From Apopatosoma sp963618495 (GTDB lineage Bacteria; Bacillota; Clostridia; Oscillospirales; CAG-272), in NCBI GenBank assembly GCA_963618495.1, contig CAVESF010000008.1, positions 1-64,000 on the forward strand: a stretch of 64,000 nucleotides of DNA, written 5' to 3'. The position numbers and the translations under genes were made by a program. Numbering within the stretch: the stretch's first letter is position 1; each line of letters begins with the position of its first letter. The notes beneath the pieces are model-generated. The model ran no database searches, was not told where the DNA came from, and saw only the letters and a list, made by a program, of their open reading frames with translations. Shown piece by piece: positions 1 to 7,679 of the stretch.

Positions 1-128
1 CTCTCTAAAAGCGATGTCAGTTCGTTGCCTAATTTTTAATATTTTCTACCTTGAGACTCTTTTTTGTGCTGTCCGTACAATTTGGGGCAGTTCACTCGGC
101 TTCCTTGCTTTTTATTTTCATATATTTA

Positions 129-1514
129 TTATTTAAGCAGTTCATATATCGCGTTCGCGAAAATTTTCGCATTTATGAGCAGGCTCTGCTCCGTGATAAA
201 TTCGTCCGCGCCGTGCATATGATTGTCCTCGCCAGGGAAAGCGCAACCGAAAGCCACGCCGCCGCTCGTATTGTGCACATATGTGCCGCCGCCGATTGCG
301 ATAGTCTTGCCCTCCAGTCCCGTCTGCTCCTCGTAAACGCGCAGGAGCGTGCGGATGAAATCACTGTTTTCATCGACATAGTGCGGCTCCGTGCCCGTCA
401 TCGAAGCAAGAGCAAGCGAATGCTTTGCAAGTCCGGCTTCAAGAAGCTCGCGCACGCGCGGCACATTCAGGCATATCGGGAAGCGGATATCGAATTTTCC
501 GCAGAGCTTGCCGCCCTCGTAGTCCATTATGCTGAAAACAAGCGTCAGCGGTCCCGAGCGCTCGTCGCTGATATCGAGCGAAAGTACTTTTCCGTTCGTC
601 TCGCCGAAAGGAAAAGCCGATGCGGCATTTGCAAAGAGTGCGGCTGTCTCATCATCGGTTTTCAGCCTGCCGAGCACATGCATCAGCGCCGTCAGAGCAT
701 TTACTCCCTCCCATGGAGTGGATGCATGCGCACTCTTGCCCTGTGCTGTCAGCCTGCCGTCCTCATATGTGAACGAAACGCCCGCAGGTGCGTCCGCGAT
801 AGCGGCATTTACCTCATCCGCCGTGAAGCCCGAAAGCATCGCATATGCCGATGCGGGAACAGCATTGACGACCGTGCCGCCGTGAGCGCAGACAATGCTC
901 TTTCGGCCGCCGTGAGCGCAGGAAGCCAACACCTCGCCGCGTATCATGCCTTTCTCGAGATTTATAACGGGATATTCGCCGTCGGGCGTGAAAAGCTTCT
1001 CCGGCAGAGCCTCTTTTTTCGTATAATACGCAATATCACTCGAACCGTTTTCCTCATCCGTGCCGAAAATGAAACGCACATTTTCTCGGATGGGAAGTCC
1101 CAGTTCCTTTACGGCGCGAAGTGCAAAAAGCGTTGCCACAGCGGGCCCCTTGTCATCTATTGCACCTCTGCCGAATAGCTTGCCCTCCCTTTTTACAAGG
1201 GTAAAGGGGTCGCTCTGCCAGCCGTCGCCCGCAGGGACAACATCGAGATGGCAAAGCACACCGAGCGCGGGCTTGCCGCTCTCGGAAAGGTCAGCCGTGC
1301 CGACATAATTTTCGTGATTTTTTGTATAGAATCCGTATTTTTCGCAGTAGCCGAGCATCTTTGCGAGAGCCTTTGCGGGCTCTGCGCCGAAAGGCATTCC
1401 AGCCTCCGCCTTGCCCTTGACGCTCGGCACGGAAACGAGATCTGAAAGCACAGTCTCCATCTCCCCTGCATGAGCGTCGATATATTCGTTTATTCTGCTT
1501 TTGATATCGTTCAT
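129..1514 (-). CDS. pepV: M20-family dipeptidase (PepV/Sapep type)
   Basis: Cytoplasmic zinc metallopeptidase that would hydrolyse dipeptides released by peptide uptake or protein turnover. The 461-residue length is usual for the PepV/Sapep group. Visible metal-site signatures: HLDVVP (H89, D91), GRGAIDDKGP with D120, the GTDEENGSSD stretch with catalytic/ligand glutamates E154-E155, and a C-terminal DNHMHGADEF histidine. A lid-domain insertion lies between about residues 190 and 330, as expected for the family. The ATG is preceded by a GAGAGG ribosome binding site. It lies 58 bases downstream of a phosphoribosyltransferase gene on the same strand. The substrate (dipeptide, carnosine-like or acylated amino acid) cannot be fixed from sequence. 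Confidence 0.9.
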   Translation of the reverse strand: MNDIKSRINEYIDAHAGEMETVLSDLVSVPSVKGKAEAGMPFGAEPAKALAKMLGYCEKYGFYTKNHENYVGTADLSESGKPALGVLCHLDVVPAGDGWQSDPFTLVKREGKLFGRGAIDDKGPAVATLFALRAVKELGLPIRENVRFIFGTDEENGSSDIAYYTKKEALPEKLFTPDGEYPVINLEKGMIRGEVLASCAHGGRKSIVCAHGGTVVNAVPASAYAMLSGFTADEVNAAIADAPAGVSFTYEDGRLTAQGKSAHASTPWEGVNALTALMHVLGRLKTDDETAALFANAASAFPFGETNGKVLSLDISDERSGPLTLVFSIMDYEGGKLCGKFDIRFPICLNVPRVRELLEAGLAKHSLALASMTGTEPHYVDENSDFIRTLLRVYEEQTGLEGKTIAIGGGTYVHNTSGGVAFGCAFPGEDNHMHGADEFITEQSLLINAKIFANAIYELLK

Positions 1515-1572
1515 AAATACCTCTCAATAAGACCTTCGGGCAGGTTATGCGCCTGCCCGTATTTTTTGTTTA

Positions 1573-2127
1573 TTATTCCTTTACGGAGCCGTCGGGATTG
1601 AAAAGCGGAAGCTTCTCGAGATAGAGTATATCATCGCGATACTGCGCATCGCCCTCGGCAAGAATAGCCATTTTGCCGACAATATTGCCTCCCGCAAGCT
1701 TGACAAGCTTCTCCACGGCGCGCAGACTATCGCCTGTGCTGATAACATCATCCACGATAATGACTCTCTTGCCGCGCATCAATTTTGCGTCCTCTCCGTC
1801 AATGTAGAGAGTCTGCTTCTTTGCGGTTGAGATGGAATTCACCTCCGTGGAGAAAATATCCTTCATATAGAGCTTCGGAGCCTTTCTCGCGATAAGATAA
1901 TTGTTTTCGCCGCTCTGGCGAGCCATCTCGAAAAGAAGCGGAATACCCTTGCTCTCGGCTGTTATCATTATATCGTGAGGCGGCGCTATCCTGAGCAGTT
2001 CTCTTGCGCAGGCGCAGGTCAGCTCGACATCACCGAATATGACGAAAGCACCGATATAAAGTTCATCATTTACCTTGCAGAGCGGAAGATCTCTCTCAAG
2101 CCCTGCCACTTTTATTTTGTAAAACAT
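1573..2127 (-). CDS. Phosphoribosyltransferase (adenine PRTase-like)
   Basis: Type I phosphoribosyltransferase of 184 residues. The PRPP-binding loop is clear in the second half: VIIVDDVISTGDSLRA, with the paired acidic residues and TGDS phosphate-binding turn. The N-terminal half resembles adenine/xanthine PRTases (salvage of purine base plus PRPP to the nucleotide). Family members of this size next to peptidases in Clostridia are sometimes regulators rather than enzymes, so the base specificity is open. An ATG with a GGAGG site (spacing about 7) marks the start. It is on the same strand as the downstream dipeptidase, with a 58-base gap that contains a GC hairpin at 1537-1559. Confidence 0.85.
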   Translation of the reverse strand: MFYKIKVAGLERDLPLCKVNDELYIGAFVIFGDVELTCACARELLRIAPPHDIMITAESKGIPLLFEMARQSGENNYLIARKAPKLYMKDIFSTEVNSISTAKKQTLYIDGEDAKLMRGKRVIIVDDVISTGDSLRAVEKLVKLAGGNIVGKMAILAEGDAQYRDDILYLEKLPLFNPDGSVKE

Positions 2128-2219
2128 AGTATGCCTCCAAAAGTATTTTCAATTATTCTCTACAGAAATATAATATAATAATCGGACGGAAAAGTCAATA
2201 AAAAAGCGGAAAATCACAG

Positions 2220-2795
2220 TCACATTCTGCTCTTGAAATTAAAAATCAGCGTGAATACCGCGTCGATAAGCCATGCGAAAAGGAGCAAACCGCTGATGAT
2301 ATGGCGTGCTGTCGCGCCTGTTTTGCGGCTGAGGAAAAATATCAGCGGCTGAAGCAGATATGTAAGCACTATCGCAAGTGCGCCGAAGATAAGCGAGCAT
2401 TTCAGGCAGATAAGCCCATCCAGATTGTATTTTATCTCGCTGTAGTCCCACAGGCGGATATCGCCTATAACGAGAAGCAACTTGCCTACGGTATATTCAA
2501 GCGCCGTGGTCACCGCCGCGGCAACTATGAAAACAAGCGCGGGATGGCGGCGGAGCTTCGCCGTTGTCAGCAGTATCAGCATGGAACCTATGCCATATAT
2601 CGGGATAAAAGGTCCGTAGAAGAAGCCCGGATTATGAAAACCCCATCCGAGCGTGTAGTAATATACCACCTCGTATATCCAGCCGACAAAGGCGCAGGCA
2701 AAGAAAAGAAGCACAAATGTTTCCGGCAGTGCGAGTTTATTTTCTTCGCACAGTTCCCCGCAGGGTATTTTGTCGATACTCTTTGGCAGTTTCAT
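2220..2795 (-). CDS. CmpB-like putative ABC transporter permease family membrane protein
   Basis: A 191-residue polytopic membrane protein of the family annotated as 'putative ABC transporter permease, CmpB type' (PF06541). The family signature is visible as FFACAFVGWIYEVVYYYTLG followed by a GFFYGPFIPIYGIGSML stretch, and there are about five hydrophobic segments. No ATPase partner is nearby, and biochemical function of the family is not established, so the ABC-permease label should be treated as a name rather than a function. It lies 75 bases downstream of the antiporter gene on the same strand. A weak GAGG site precedes the ATG. Confidence 0.8.
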   Translation of the reverse strand: MKLPKSIDKIPCGELCEENKLALPETFVLLFFACAFVGWIYEVVYYYTLGWGFHNPGFFYGPFIPIYGIGSMLILLTTAKLRRHPALVFIVAAAVTTALEYTVGKLLLVIGDIRLWDYSEIKYNLDGLICLKCSLIFGALAIVLTYLLQPLIFFLSRKTGATARHIISGLLLFAWLIDAVFTLIFNFKSRM

Positions 2796-2870
2796 TGCAA
2801 AAACCTCTTTTGTCTTATTTTTTATGTCGTTTTGCCTCCGGATATTTTGCCGTGCAAATTTTCAGTGCGG

Positions 2871-4046
2871 TTATTTGCCTACGGCGATTTCTCCCGCTTT
2901 GGCAAGCGAAATCTTTGTGATAACAGGTCCCACTATCTCATATACAAGCGTTGCGCAGAGCACGACCGCCTGAATTTTCATGCCGTATTCCGAGGGAAGC
3001 TCGGCTACAGCCATCTGCGCCATACCTACGGCAACGCCCGCCTGCGGCAGGAGCGTGAGACCGAGATAATTGCGCACTTCCTTTGGCGAATGCGTGATTG
3101 AAGCTCCGACGAAAGCGCCGGTATATTTGCCGAGCGAGCGGAAGATGATATAGAGTACGCCGACAAGACCGACCGAGGGCAGAACGGAAAGATTCAGCTC
3201 CGCACCGGATATCACGAAGAAAAGCATGAAGAGCGGCGGAGTCCAGCGGTCGACGCCCTCGAGAATCTTTTCGTATTCGCCGCAGAGATTTGCAAAGAGC
3301 GCACCTATCATCATGCAGACAAGAAGCGAAGAAAGCGAGAATATCTCCGAAAGAGCGACGCCGACTATCGTCGCCATGACGCAGAGCGAAAGGCGATTGG
3401 CACGCGATTTGAAGAAGCGGCAGCAGATTGCCAGCAGAGCGCCGATGGCCGCGCCGATAACGAGTGAGAGAACTATCTCGACAAGCGGCTCGACGAGCAT
3501 ATTTTCAACACTCGGCTCCGTGCCTGTGGCAAGTGCCTTTGCTATCGAGAAAAATACGGAGAATATCATCAGACCGAAAGCATCGTCAAGCGCGACAACG
3601 GGAAGAAGCGTGTCGGTAAGCGGTCCCTTTGCCTTATATTGGCGGACTACGAGAAGCGTAGCCGCAGGCGCCGTTGCCGTTGCTATGGCGGAAAGAGTGA
3701 AGGCGATGGATTTATCCGTTCCCGTGACAAGCAGTATCAGAAGAACGAAAAGCGTTGCCGTGAAAGCCTGAAAGCCTGTTATCACGGTGATTCTCCTGCC
3801 GAGTGATTTCAGCGAAGAGAGGCGGAATTCGCCGCCTATGGAAAAGGCGATGAAGCCGAGGGCAACATTTACTATTGTGTCAAAGCTGTCTATGGCTTCG
3901 GCACTGACAAGTCCTGAAACAGAGGGACCGATAAGCAGTCCCGCGATAAGAAAAGCGGTAACATTCGGCAGGCGTACAAGCTTGATAATGCGCGTCATAA
4001 GCAGGCCTGCCGCCATCGCTATGCCGAGCGCGAGTAAAGTATTCAT
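2871..4046 (-). CDS. Cation:proton antiporter, CPA2 family
   Basis: A 391-residue integral membrane protein with about 12 hydrophobic segments, which is the membrane core length for CPA2 antiporters (KefB/NapA-like) without a C-terminal KTN domain. The family regions are visible: an early segment with a GLLIGP motif, and a LLPVVALDDAFGLMIFS segment carrying the paired aspartates (DD) that bind the transported cation or proton. It would exchange Na+ or K+ for H+ at the cytoplasmic membrane. The gene directly upstream (4118-4453) encodes a PII-like protein, so transport may be controlled by a small-molecule-sensing PII trimer. No strong ribosome binding site is seen before the ATG, which suggests coupling to the upstream gene. 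Confidence 0.9.
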   Translation of the reverse strand: MNTLLALGIAMAAGLLMTRIIKLVRLPNVTAFLIAGLLIGPSVSGLVSAEAIDSFDTIVNVALGFIAFSIGGEFRLSSLKSLGRRITVITGFQAFTATLFVLLILLVTGTDKSIAFTLSAIATATAPAATLLVVRQYKAKGPLTDTLLPVVALDDAFGLMIFSVFFSIAKALATGTEPSVENMLVEPLVEIVLSLVIGAAIGALLAICCRFFKSRANRLSLCVMATIVGVALSEIFSLSSLLVCMMIGALFANLCGEYEKILEGVDRWTPPLFMLFFVISGAELNLSVLPSVGLVGVLYIIFRSLGKYTGAFVGASITHSPKEVRNYLGLTLLPQAGVAVGMAQMAVAELPSEYGMKIQAVVLCATLVYEIVGPVITKISLAKAGEIAVGK

Positions 4047-4117
4047 TTCAGTTTATTCAAAATTATCCGAATATATCGGGATTAGGTCCTTTCGAGTATA
4101 AATTTCTTTTTGCCGTG

Positions 4118-4453
4118 TCAGATTCCTTCGGCAAACGATACGGGAACGGTAAAGATTATACCTGTGCCGGGCTTGTCGAGTCCGCCTGTCGCCTTGTTTA
4201 CTATGGCACGGGCTGTTTCCACCTGCTCATCGCGGAGTATCACAAGAACGGTTTTATTCTGCTCATGGTCGGGATTGATGAATTTGCGGAGCGAGCCGAA
4301 TATCGGAGGCGGCTCTACCGTCTCATGACCGATATACTGCACCTCACCCATGGAATCATAGATTGTGGCGCCCTTTATTCCGGCACTGAGAAATTCGCCG
4401 AGAAGTTTCGGCAGACACTCTGTTTTATTGAGAATCAGAACGAAAAGCTGCAT
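4118..4453 (-). CDS. PII-like protein associated with the antiporter
   Basis: A 111-residue ferredoxin-like-fold protein resembling PII signal-transduction proteins: alternating beta strands and helices beginning MQLFVLILN, a central variable loop, and a C-terminal glycine-rich turn followed by a strand (PGTGIIFTVPV) at the place where PII proteins bind nucleotide. It lacks the classical uridylylated tyrosine T-loop of GlnB, so nitrogen signalling through GlnD is not implied. The gene heads a unit with the CPA2 antiporter 71 bases downstream; PII-like proteins encoded beside Na+/H+ antiporters form a recognised but little-studied group. A consensus promoter and an AAGGAGG site precede it. Confidence 0.75.
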   Translation of the reverse strand: MQLFVLILNKTECLPKLLGEFLSAGIKGATIYDSMGEVQYIGHETVEPPPIFGSLRKFINPDHEQNKTVLVILRDEQVETARAIVNKATGGLDKPGTGIIFTVPVSFAEGI

Positions 4454-4506
4454 ATAAAAAGCCTCCTTAATATTATATATAAAATGACAATTCTCTACAT
4501 TTTGTG

Positions 4507-4535
4507 ATTATAGCACCGAGCGGCTTTTTTGTCAA
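4507..4535 (-). promoter_or_regulatory. Consensus sigma-A promoter for the PII/antiporter unit
   Basis: On the minus strand TTGACA (4535-4530) and TATAAT (4512-4507) are separated by exactly 17 bases, a full match to the housekeeping consensus. The predicted start near 4500 leaves a leader of roughly 45 bases before the PII-like ATG at 4453. Confidence 0.8.
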
Positions 4536-4572
4536 GAGCTACGGATATTTATGAGAAAACATGTGTACGACA

Positions 4573-4602
4573 AAACAGACGCGCTCTTCGGTGCGTCTGT
4601 TT
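4573..4602 (-). terminator. Hairpin downstream of the metallophosphoesterase gene
   Basis: A perfect 10-bp inverted repeat (AAACAGACGC with its complement) around a 10-base loop lies about 20 bases after the stop at 4622. Only four T residues follow on the minus strand, so it is a modest intrinsic terminator. Confidence 0.5.
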
Positions 4603-4621
4603 CAAATATGATTTACTTGGC

Positions 4622-6898
4622 TTATTTAAGCAACTTGAGCGCGGAATTATAAGCTTCCGTTATCTGATCTGCCGTGAGTGCGCCGGTGTATATCTTGCCA
4701 TCCACCATAGTCATTCCCTTTGTCGGGAAATCGCCGCCGACATTGCCCTTGGTAATATCGTTGCCGAGGCAGAAATAATTGAATGTGCCGTCCCCACCGA
4801 CCTTGAATGTGCTGTTTATGGCAACCGCAGCATTCAGCTTGCCGTTTACATAGATATAGCATTTACCGTCGGATATGCTGTATACGCCGACAACATGAAC
4901 AAGCTCTGTAGAAGCAGAAGTTGCATATGCTCCCGTATTGTAGCCTGTGCCGCCGCCTGTGATGAAATAAGGTTTGCCTGTCTTATCCTCGGCAAGACCC
5001 CAGCCGCCTGCCTGTGTGCCGCAGATGATGCCCTGAACAGCGCCCTTTGTCGGCATTACATAGAATGCTTCAACGGAAAAGCCGTTTTCAGCCCATGTCT
5101 TGAAAGCATCCTGCGTTGTCAGTTCCTTGAATTTACAGATGACATACTTGTCTTCCGAAGCCTTGAGCGCATCGGCAGTATATGCCTTGCCGCCGTGAAT
5201 GACCGTTGCATTTTCAACGGTAGCGCCCATATTTGTCACTTCTATGCGACCAAGCGTGTCCTTTACCGTGCCGCCCGAGAAATCGAAATCGGCATAAAGC
5301 TCGGCTTTCTTCTCCGTGACTTCGCCCTTTGTCGATTCCCACTCGTATACGAATGTATCGCTTGCCGCATCCCATGAGTCATATGCCGTGAGCGTGACTT
5401 TATACTTGCCGTCCTTGAGATTTCCGAGGAAAAGCTCATAGCTGCTCTTCATATCGCTTCTCTTCGCATGATGATAGAAATCCGAGAGAATTTTCTTGTT
5501 TATCACCTTGCCCGCCGTGATATGCTTTATCTCTATTTCATAGTGATGAGCAAATTCATCGTCGGTAGCCGCGTCGAATGTGAGATAGGTCTTTACGCCT
5601 GTCTTTGTATTTTCCCTGGCGTCAATCTTGACATTGCCGAGCACGGGAGCCTTGTTTGCCGCTTCTCTTGTCTCGCGGCTGTATTTTTTCAGATGGGTAC
5701 CCTCTGCATCGGGATGAGCTATTGTCCATGGCTCTTCGAAAGGAGTATCCTCGGAGAAGAACATCTTTGTCACCTTGACATTGCCGTTTTCATCTACCTG
5801 GACAAGCAATCCGGAGGAAATCTCATATCTGTCGTTCATGGTGGTAGTGCCTGCCATGTTTTCATAGCCGCCCGCTTCTATCGCCATATAACGGACAGAT
5901 CCGCAGCCGAGCGAAGTGAAAGCGCCCTGCATGATAGAGCGGTTGTCATTTATCGGGAAGTGCAGATGACCGCCGAAGGTCACGACCTGCGAATATTTTG
6001 ATAGTGTGGGAGTAAGATATGTTGTAGACCAATAAGAAGGATTGCCGTTGAGATCGCTTCCGTAGCAGGTATTGTATATCATCGGGTGCGTGCATACGAA
6101 AACATACTGCTCGGGATTTTCCTCCGTAAGCTTGCGGAGCATATTGTCGAGCCATTCCACAGCTTCCTTTGAATAGGGACAGCCTATCGTGCTGCTGTAG
6201 GTTTCCGGCTCGAGCATGAGGAAGTGATAGCCGTTTACTACACAGTCGCGAACGCCTATGCTGAGGTTTGTATCCTCTGTATCAATGCCCTCGCCAAAGT
6301 ATTTCTCGCCGAAAGCAAGCTCATAGTCCATGAGATTCAGGCACTGACCCATGATGGAATCGTGGTTGCCTGTAACAAGCAGGGTTTTTACATCGTCGGA
6401 AAGAGCGCTCTCGAGCGCGCTCTTGAAATAGCCGAGTTCCGCCGCCTTGCCCGTATCGGCGATGTCGCCGACTACCGCAAGAGCGTCAAGCTTGCCGCCG
6501 TTTTTGGCTGCTTCTTTTGTGAGCTGTGCGACAGCACTCTTCACCTTATCAACAGCGTCGCCGCTCTCCGCATTTACATGGACATCGGAGATGGCGCCGA
6601 ATGAGAGAACAATCTTACTCTCGTCAAATTCGGCCGGCTTTATAACAACGGGAGGAACGGTTGTTTCCGTAGTTTCGGTCATGCTCTCTGTTGTTTCAGT
6701 TGTTTTTGTGGTTTCCGTTGCTTTTGTCGTTTCCGTTGCTTTTGTCGTTTCCGTTGCCTTTGTCGTTTCCGTGATTTTTGTGCTGACAGTGGTCGCACTT
6801 TCTGTTGTGGAATCAGTCATTTCGTTTGGATCCTTTCCGCAGGCGCCGAGAAGAAGAATCATCGTCAGCGCAAGAAAAACAGCTAAAAATTTCTTCAT
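4622..6898 (-). CDS. Lipoprotein calcineurin-like metallophosphoesterase with LamG-like C-terminus
   Basis: A 758-residue surface lipoprotein. The N-terminus is a lipoprotein signal (hydrophobic core ending LLLGAC, lipidated Cys20), followed by a Thr/Glu-rich linker (about residues 30-82) with repeated TETTKA units that would act as a cell-wall spacer. The calcineurin-like phosphoesterase domain follows: SDVHVN (D105, H107), GDIADTG (D145), GNHDS (N178-D180), a THPM histidine and a GGHLHFP motif near residue 310. The last 220 residues look like a concanavalin/LamG-type sandwich that may bind glycan. The substrate is unknown; a phosphodiester or phosphomonoester outside the membrane is likely. 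It is monocistronic, with its own promoter and an AAGGAGG site. Confidence 0.85.
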   Translation of the reverse strand: MKKFLAVFLALTMILLLGACGKDPNEMTDSTTESATTVSTKITETTKATETTKATETTKATETTKTTETTESMTETTETTVPPVVIKPAEFDESKIVLSFGAISDVHVNAESGDAVDKVKSAVAQLTKEAAKNGGKLDALAVVGDIADTGKAAELGYFKSALESALSDDVKTLLVTGNHDSIMGQCLNLMDYELAFGEKYFGEGIDTEDTNLSIGVRDCVVNGYHFLMLEPETYSSTIGCPYSKEAVEWLDNMLRKLTEENPEQYVFVCTHPMIYNTCYGSDLNGNPSYWSTTYLTPTLSKYSQVVTFGGHLHFPINDNRSIMQGAFTSLGCGSVRYMAIEAGGYENMAGTTTMNDRYEISSGLLVQVDENGNVKVTKMFFSEDTPFEEPWTIAHPDAEGTHLKKYSRETREAANKAPVLGNVKIDARENTKTGVKTYLTFDAATDDEFAHHYEIEIKHITAGKVINKKILSDFYHHAKRSDMKSSYELFLGNLKDGKYKVTLTAYDSWDAASDTFVYEWESTKGEVTEKKAELYADFDFSGGTVKDTLGRIEVTNMGATVENATVIHGGKAYTADALKASEDKYVICKFKELTTQDAFKTWAENGFSVEAFYVMPTKGAVQGIICGTQAGGWGLAEDKTGKPYFITGGGTGYNTGAYATSASTELVHVVGVYSISDGKCYIYVNGKLNAAVAINSTFKVGGDGTFNYFCLGNDITKGNVGGDFPTKGMTMVDGKIYTGALTADQITEAYNSALKLLK
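6717..6770 (-). repeat. Tandem 18-bp repeat encoding the Thr-rich linker
   Basis: Three adjacent 18-base units (6717-6734, 6735-6752, 6753-6770) are identical except for one base and encode six-residue ATETTK steps inside the phosphoesterase lipoprotein. Degenerate copies flank them on both sides. The length is a multiple of three, so copy-number change would alter the linker length without breaking the frame. Confidence 0.9.
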
Positions 6899-6939
6899 TT
6901 ATACCTTCCTCCTTAAATAGAAGATAATATTGTAAATAT

Positions 6940-6968
6940 ATATTATCATAGAGGTCGTGGGTTATCAA
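6940..6968 (-). promoter_or_regulatory. Promoter of the metallophosphoesterase gene
   Basis: Minus-strand TTGATA (6968-6963) and TAATAT (6945-6940) with 17-base spacing lie about 40 bases before the ATG at 6898. The remaining bases between here and the tRNA promoter (6969-7136) show no supported gene. Confidence 0.6.
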
Positions 6969-7136
6969 CCTACTTTTATATACCAAAGCGGGAACCATCG
7001 GTTGCGCATAGAGAAACTGCCGTTTTGTTTTTGTGCAAAATGACGACAGGCTCGTAAAAACCGCATATCTTCACGGATAAAAAAGCCATAACCGTGCAAA
7101 AATATAAAAATAAATTCTGAAAATTGCATAAAACTA

Positions 7137-7165
7137 TTGACTTGCGGCAATTTTTGTGGTAAACT
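7137..7165 (+). promoter_or_regulatory. Promoter of tRNA-Ser
   Basis: TTGACT (7137-7142), a 17-base spacer, and TAAACT (7160-7165). The predicted start near 7172 lies about 30 bases before the mature tRNA 5' end at 7204. Confidence 0.7.
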
Positions 7166-7203
7166 ATCAAAGCGCGGTGAAAACCGCACCTCATACTTGT
7201 TAT

Positions 7204-7295
7204 GGAGAAGTCGCCTAGTTGGTCGAGGGCGCACGACTGGAAATCGTGTAACCGCCATAAACGGTTCGAGAGTTCGAATCTCTCCTTCTCCGCCA
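7204..7295 (+). tRNA. tRNA-Ser (anticodon GGA)
   Basis: A 92-base class II tRNA with encoded CCA. The acceptor stem is GGAGAAG (7204-7210) paired with CTTCTCC (7285-7291), discriminator G at 7292 and CCA at 7293-7295. The anticodon stem-loop is CACGA-CTGGAAA-TCGTG, giving anticodon GGA, which reads UCC and UCU. A long variable arm typical of serine tRNAs lies between the anticodon stem and the TTCGAAT T-loop. Discriminator G fits bacterial tRNA-Ser. It is a single-gene transcription unit with its own promoter. Confidence 0.95.
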
Positions 7296-7337
7296 TACAA
7301 CAATAGGATTGATACGAGAGTGTCAGTCCTTTTTGTT

Positions 7338-7627
7338 GGCTCTTTGTCAATAGTTAGGGTAGAAAAATCTGACGAAAATGTAAGAAATCATTGAAAAGCA
7401 TAGGGGAAGCGTCACGAAACGTAGTGGAGTGGCGCTTCCCCTATGCTTCGGCGCCGCTTTTGCCTTTAAATTCATCAATTCCGAGTACTTCCGGCAGTCG
7501 CATCGGTTTGCTGTATTGGATGTTTAGAAAAAAACTTACATTATATCAGACTTTTTTCAGATATGCTTGTTCTTTTTTTATTTTCTTTAGCTTATCCGAG
7601 GTTCCCCCCAACTTTTATTATAGAACC
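7338..7627 (-). mobile_element. Decayed, internally deleted ISL3-family-like element (about 290 bp)
   Basis: The two ends are imperfect inverted repeats: inward from 7338 the plus strand reads GGCTCTTTGTCAATAGTTAG, and inward from 7627 the minus strand reads GGTTCTATAATAAAAGTTGG; about 17 of the first 24 positions agree. Inside, the minus strand encodes a short peptide ending in RLPEVLGIDEFKG, which matches the conserved LGIDEFKG motif of ISL3-type transposases, after which the frame hits a stop at the inner hairpin. Most of the transposase is missing, so the element cannot move by itself. No clear 8-bp target duplication is seen (flanks TTTTTGTT and TTAATTAA). A similar-sized remnant could alternatively be regarded as a MITE of this family. 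Confidence 0.65.
7396..7448. repeat. Long hairpin inside the IS remnant
   Basis: A perfect 16-bp inverted repeat (7396-7411 with 7433-7448) continues into four more pairs (7412-7415 with 7429-7432, one of them G-T), leaving a 13-base loop. The hairpin lies just after the IDEFKG codons and creates the stop that ends the transposase fragment. Neither arm is followed by a long T run, so it is not an ordinary terminator. Confidence 0.8.
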
Positions 7628-7679
7628 TTAATTAAATGCTTTTGACTCAGCCCCTTTGGCTTTTTATACAGGCGTATAA

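Noticed and set aside
1537..1559. GC-rich hairpin between the dipeptidase and phosphoribosyltransferase genes as a terminator
   Set aside because: The T run follows on the plus strand, but both flanking genes are on the minus strand, so it would point the wrong way.
6717..6770. Short direct repeats as a CRISPR array
   Set aside because: The units are contiguous without spacers, in frame, and encode a Thr-rich linker.
7391..7645. An 84-codon open frame on the plus strand after the tRNA
   Set aside because: It runs across the hairpin and the inverse of the transposase fragment; the minus strand gives the recognisable peptide.
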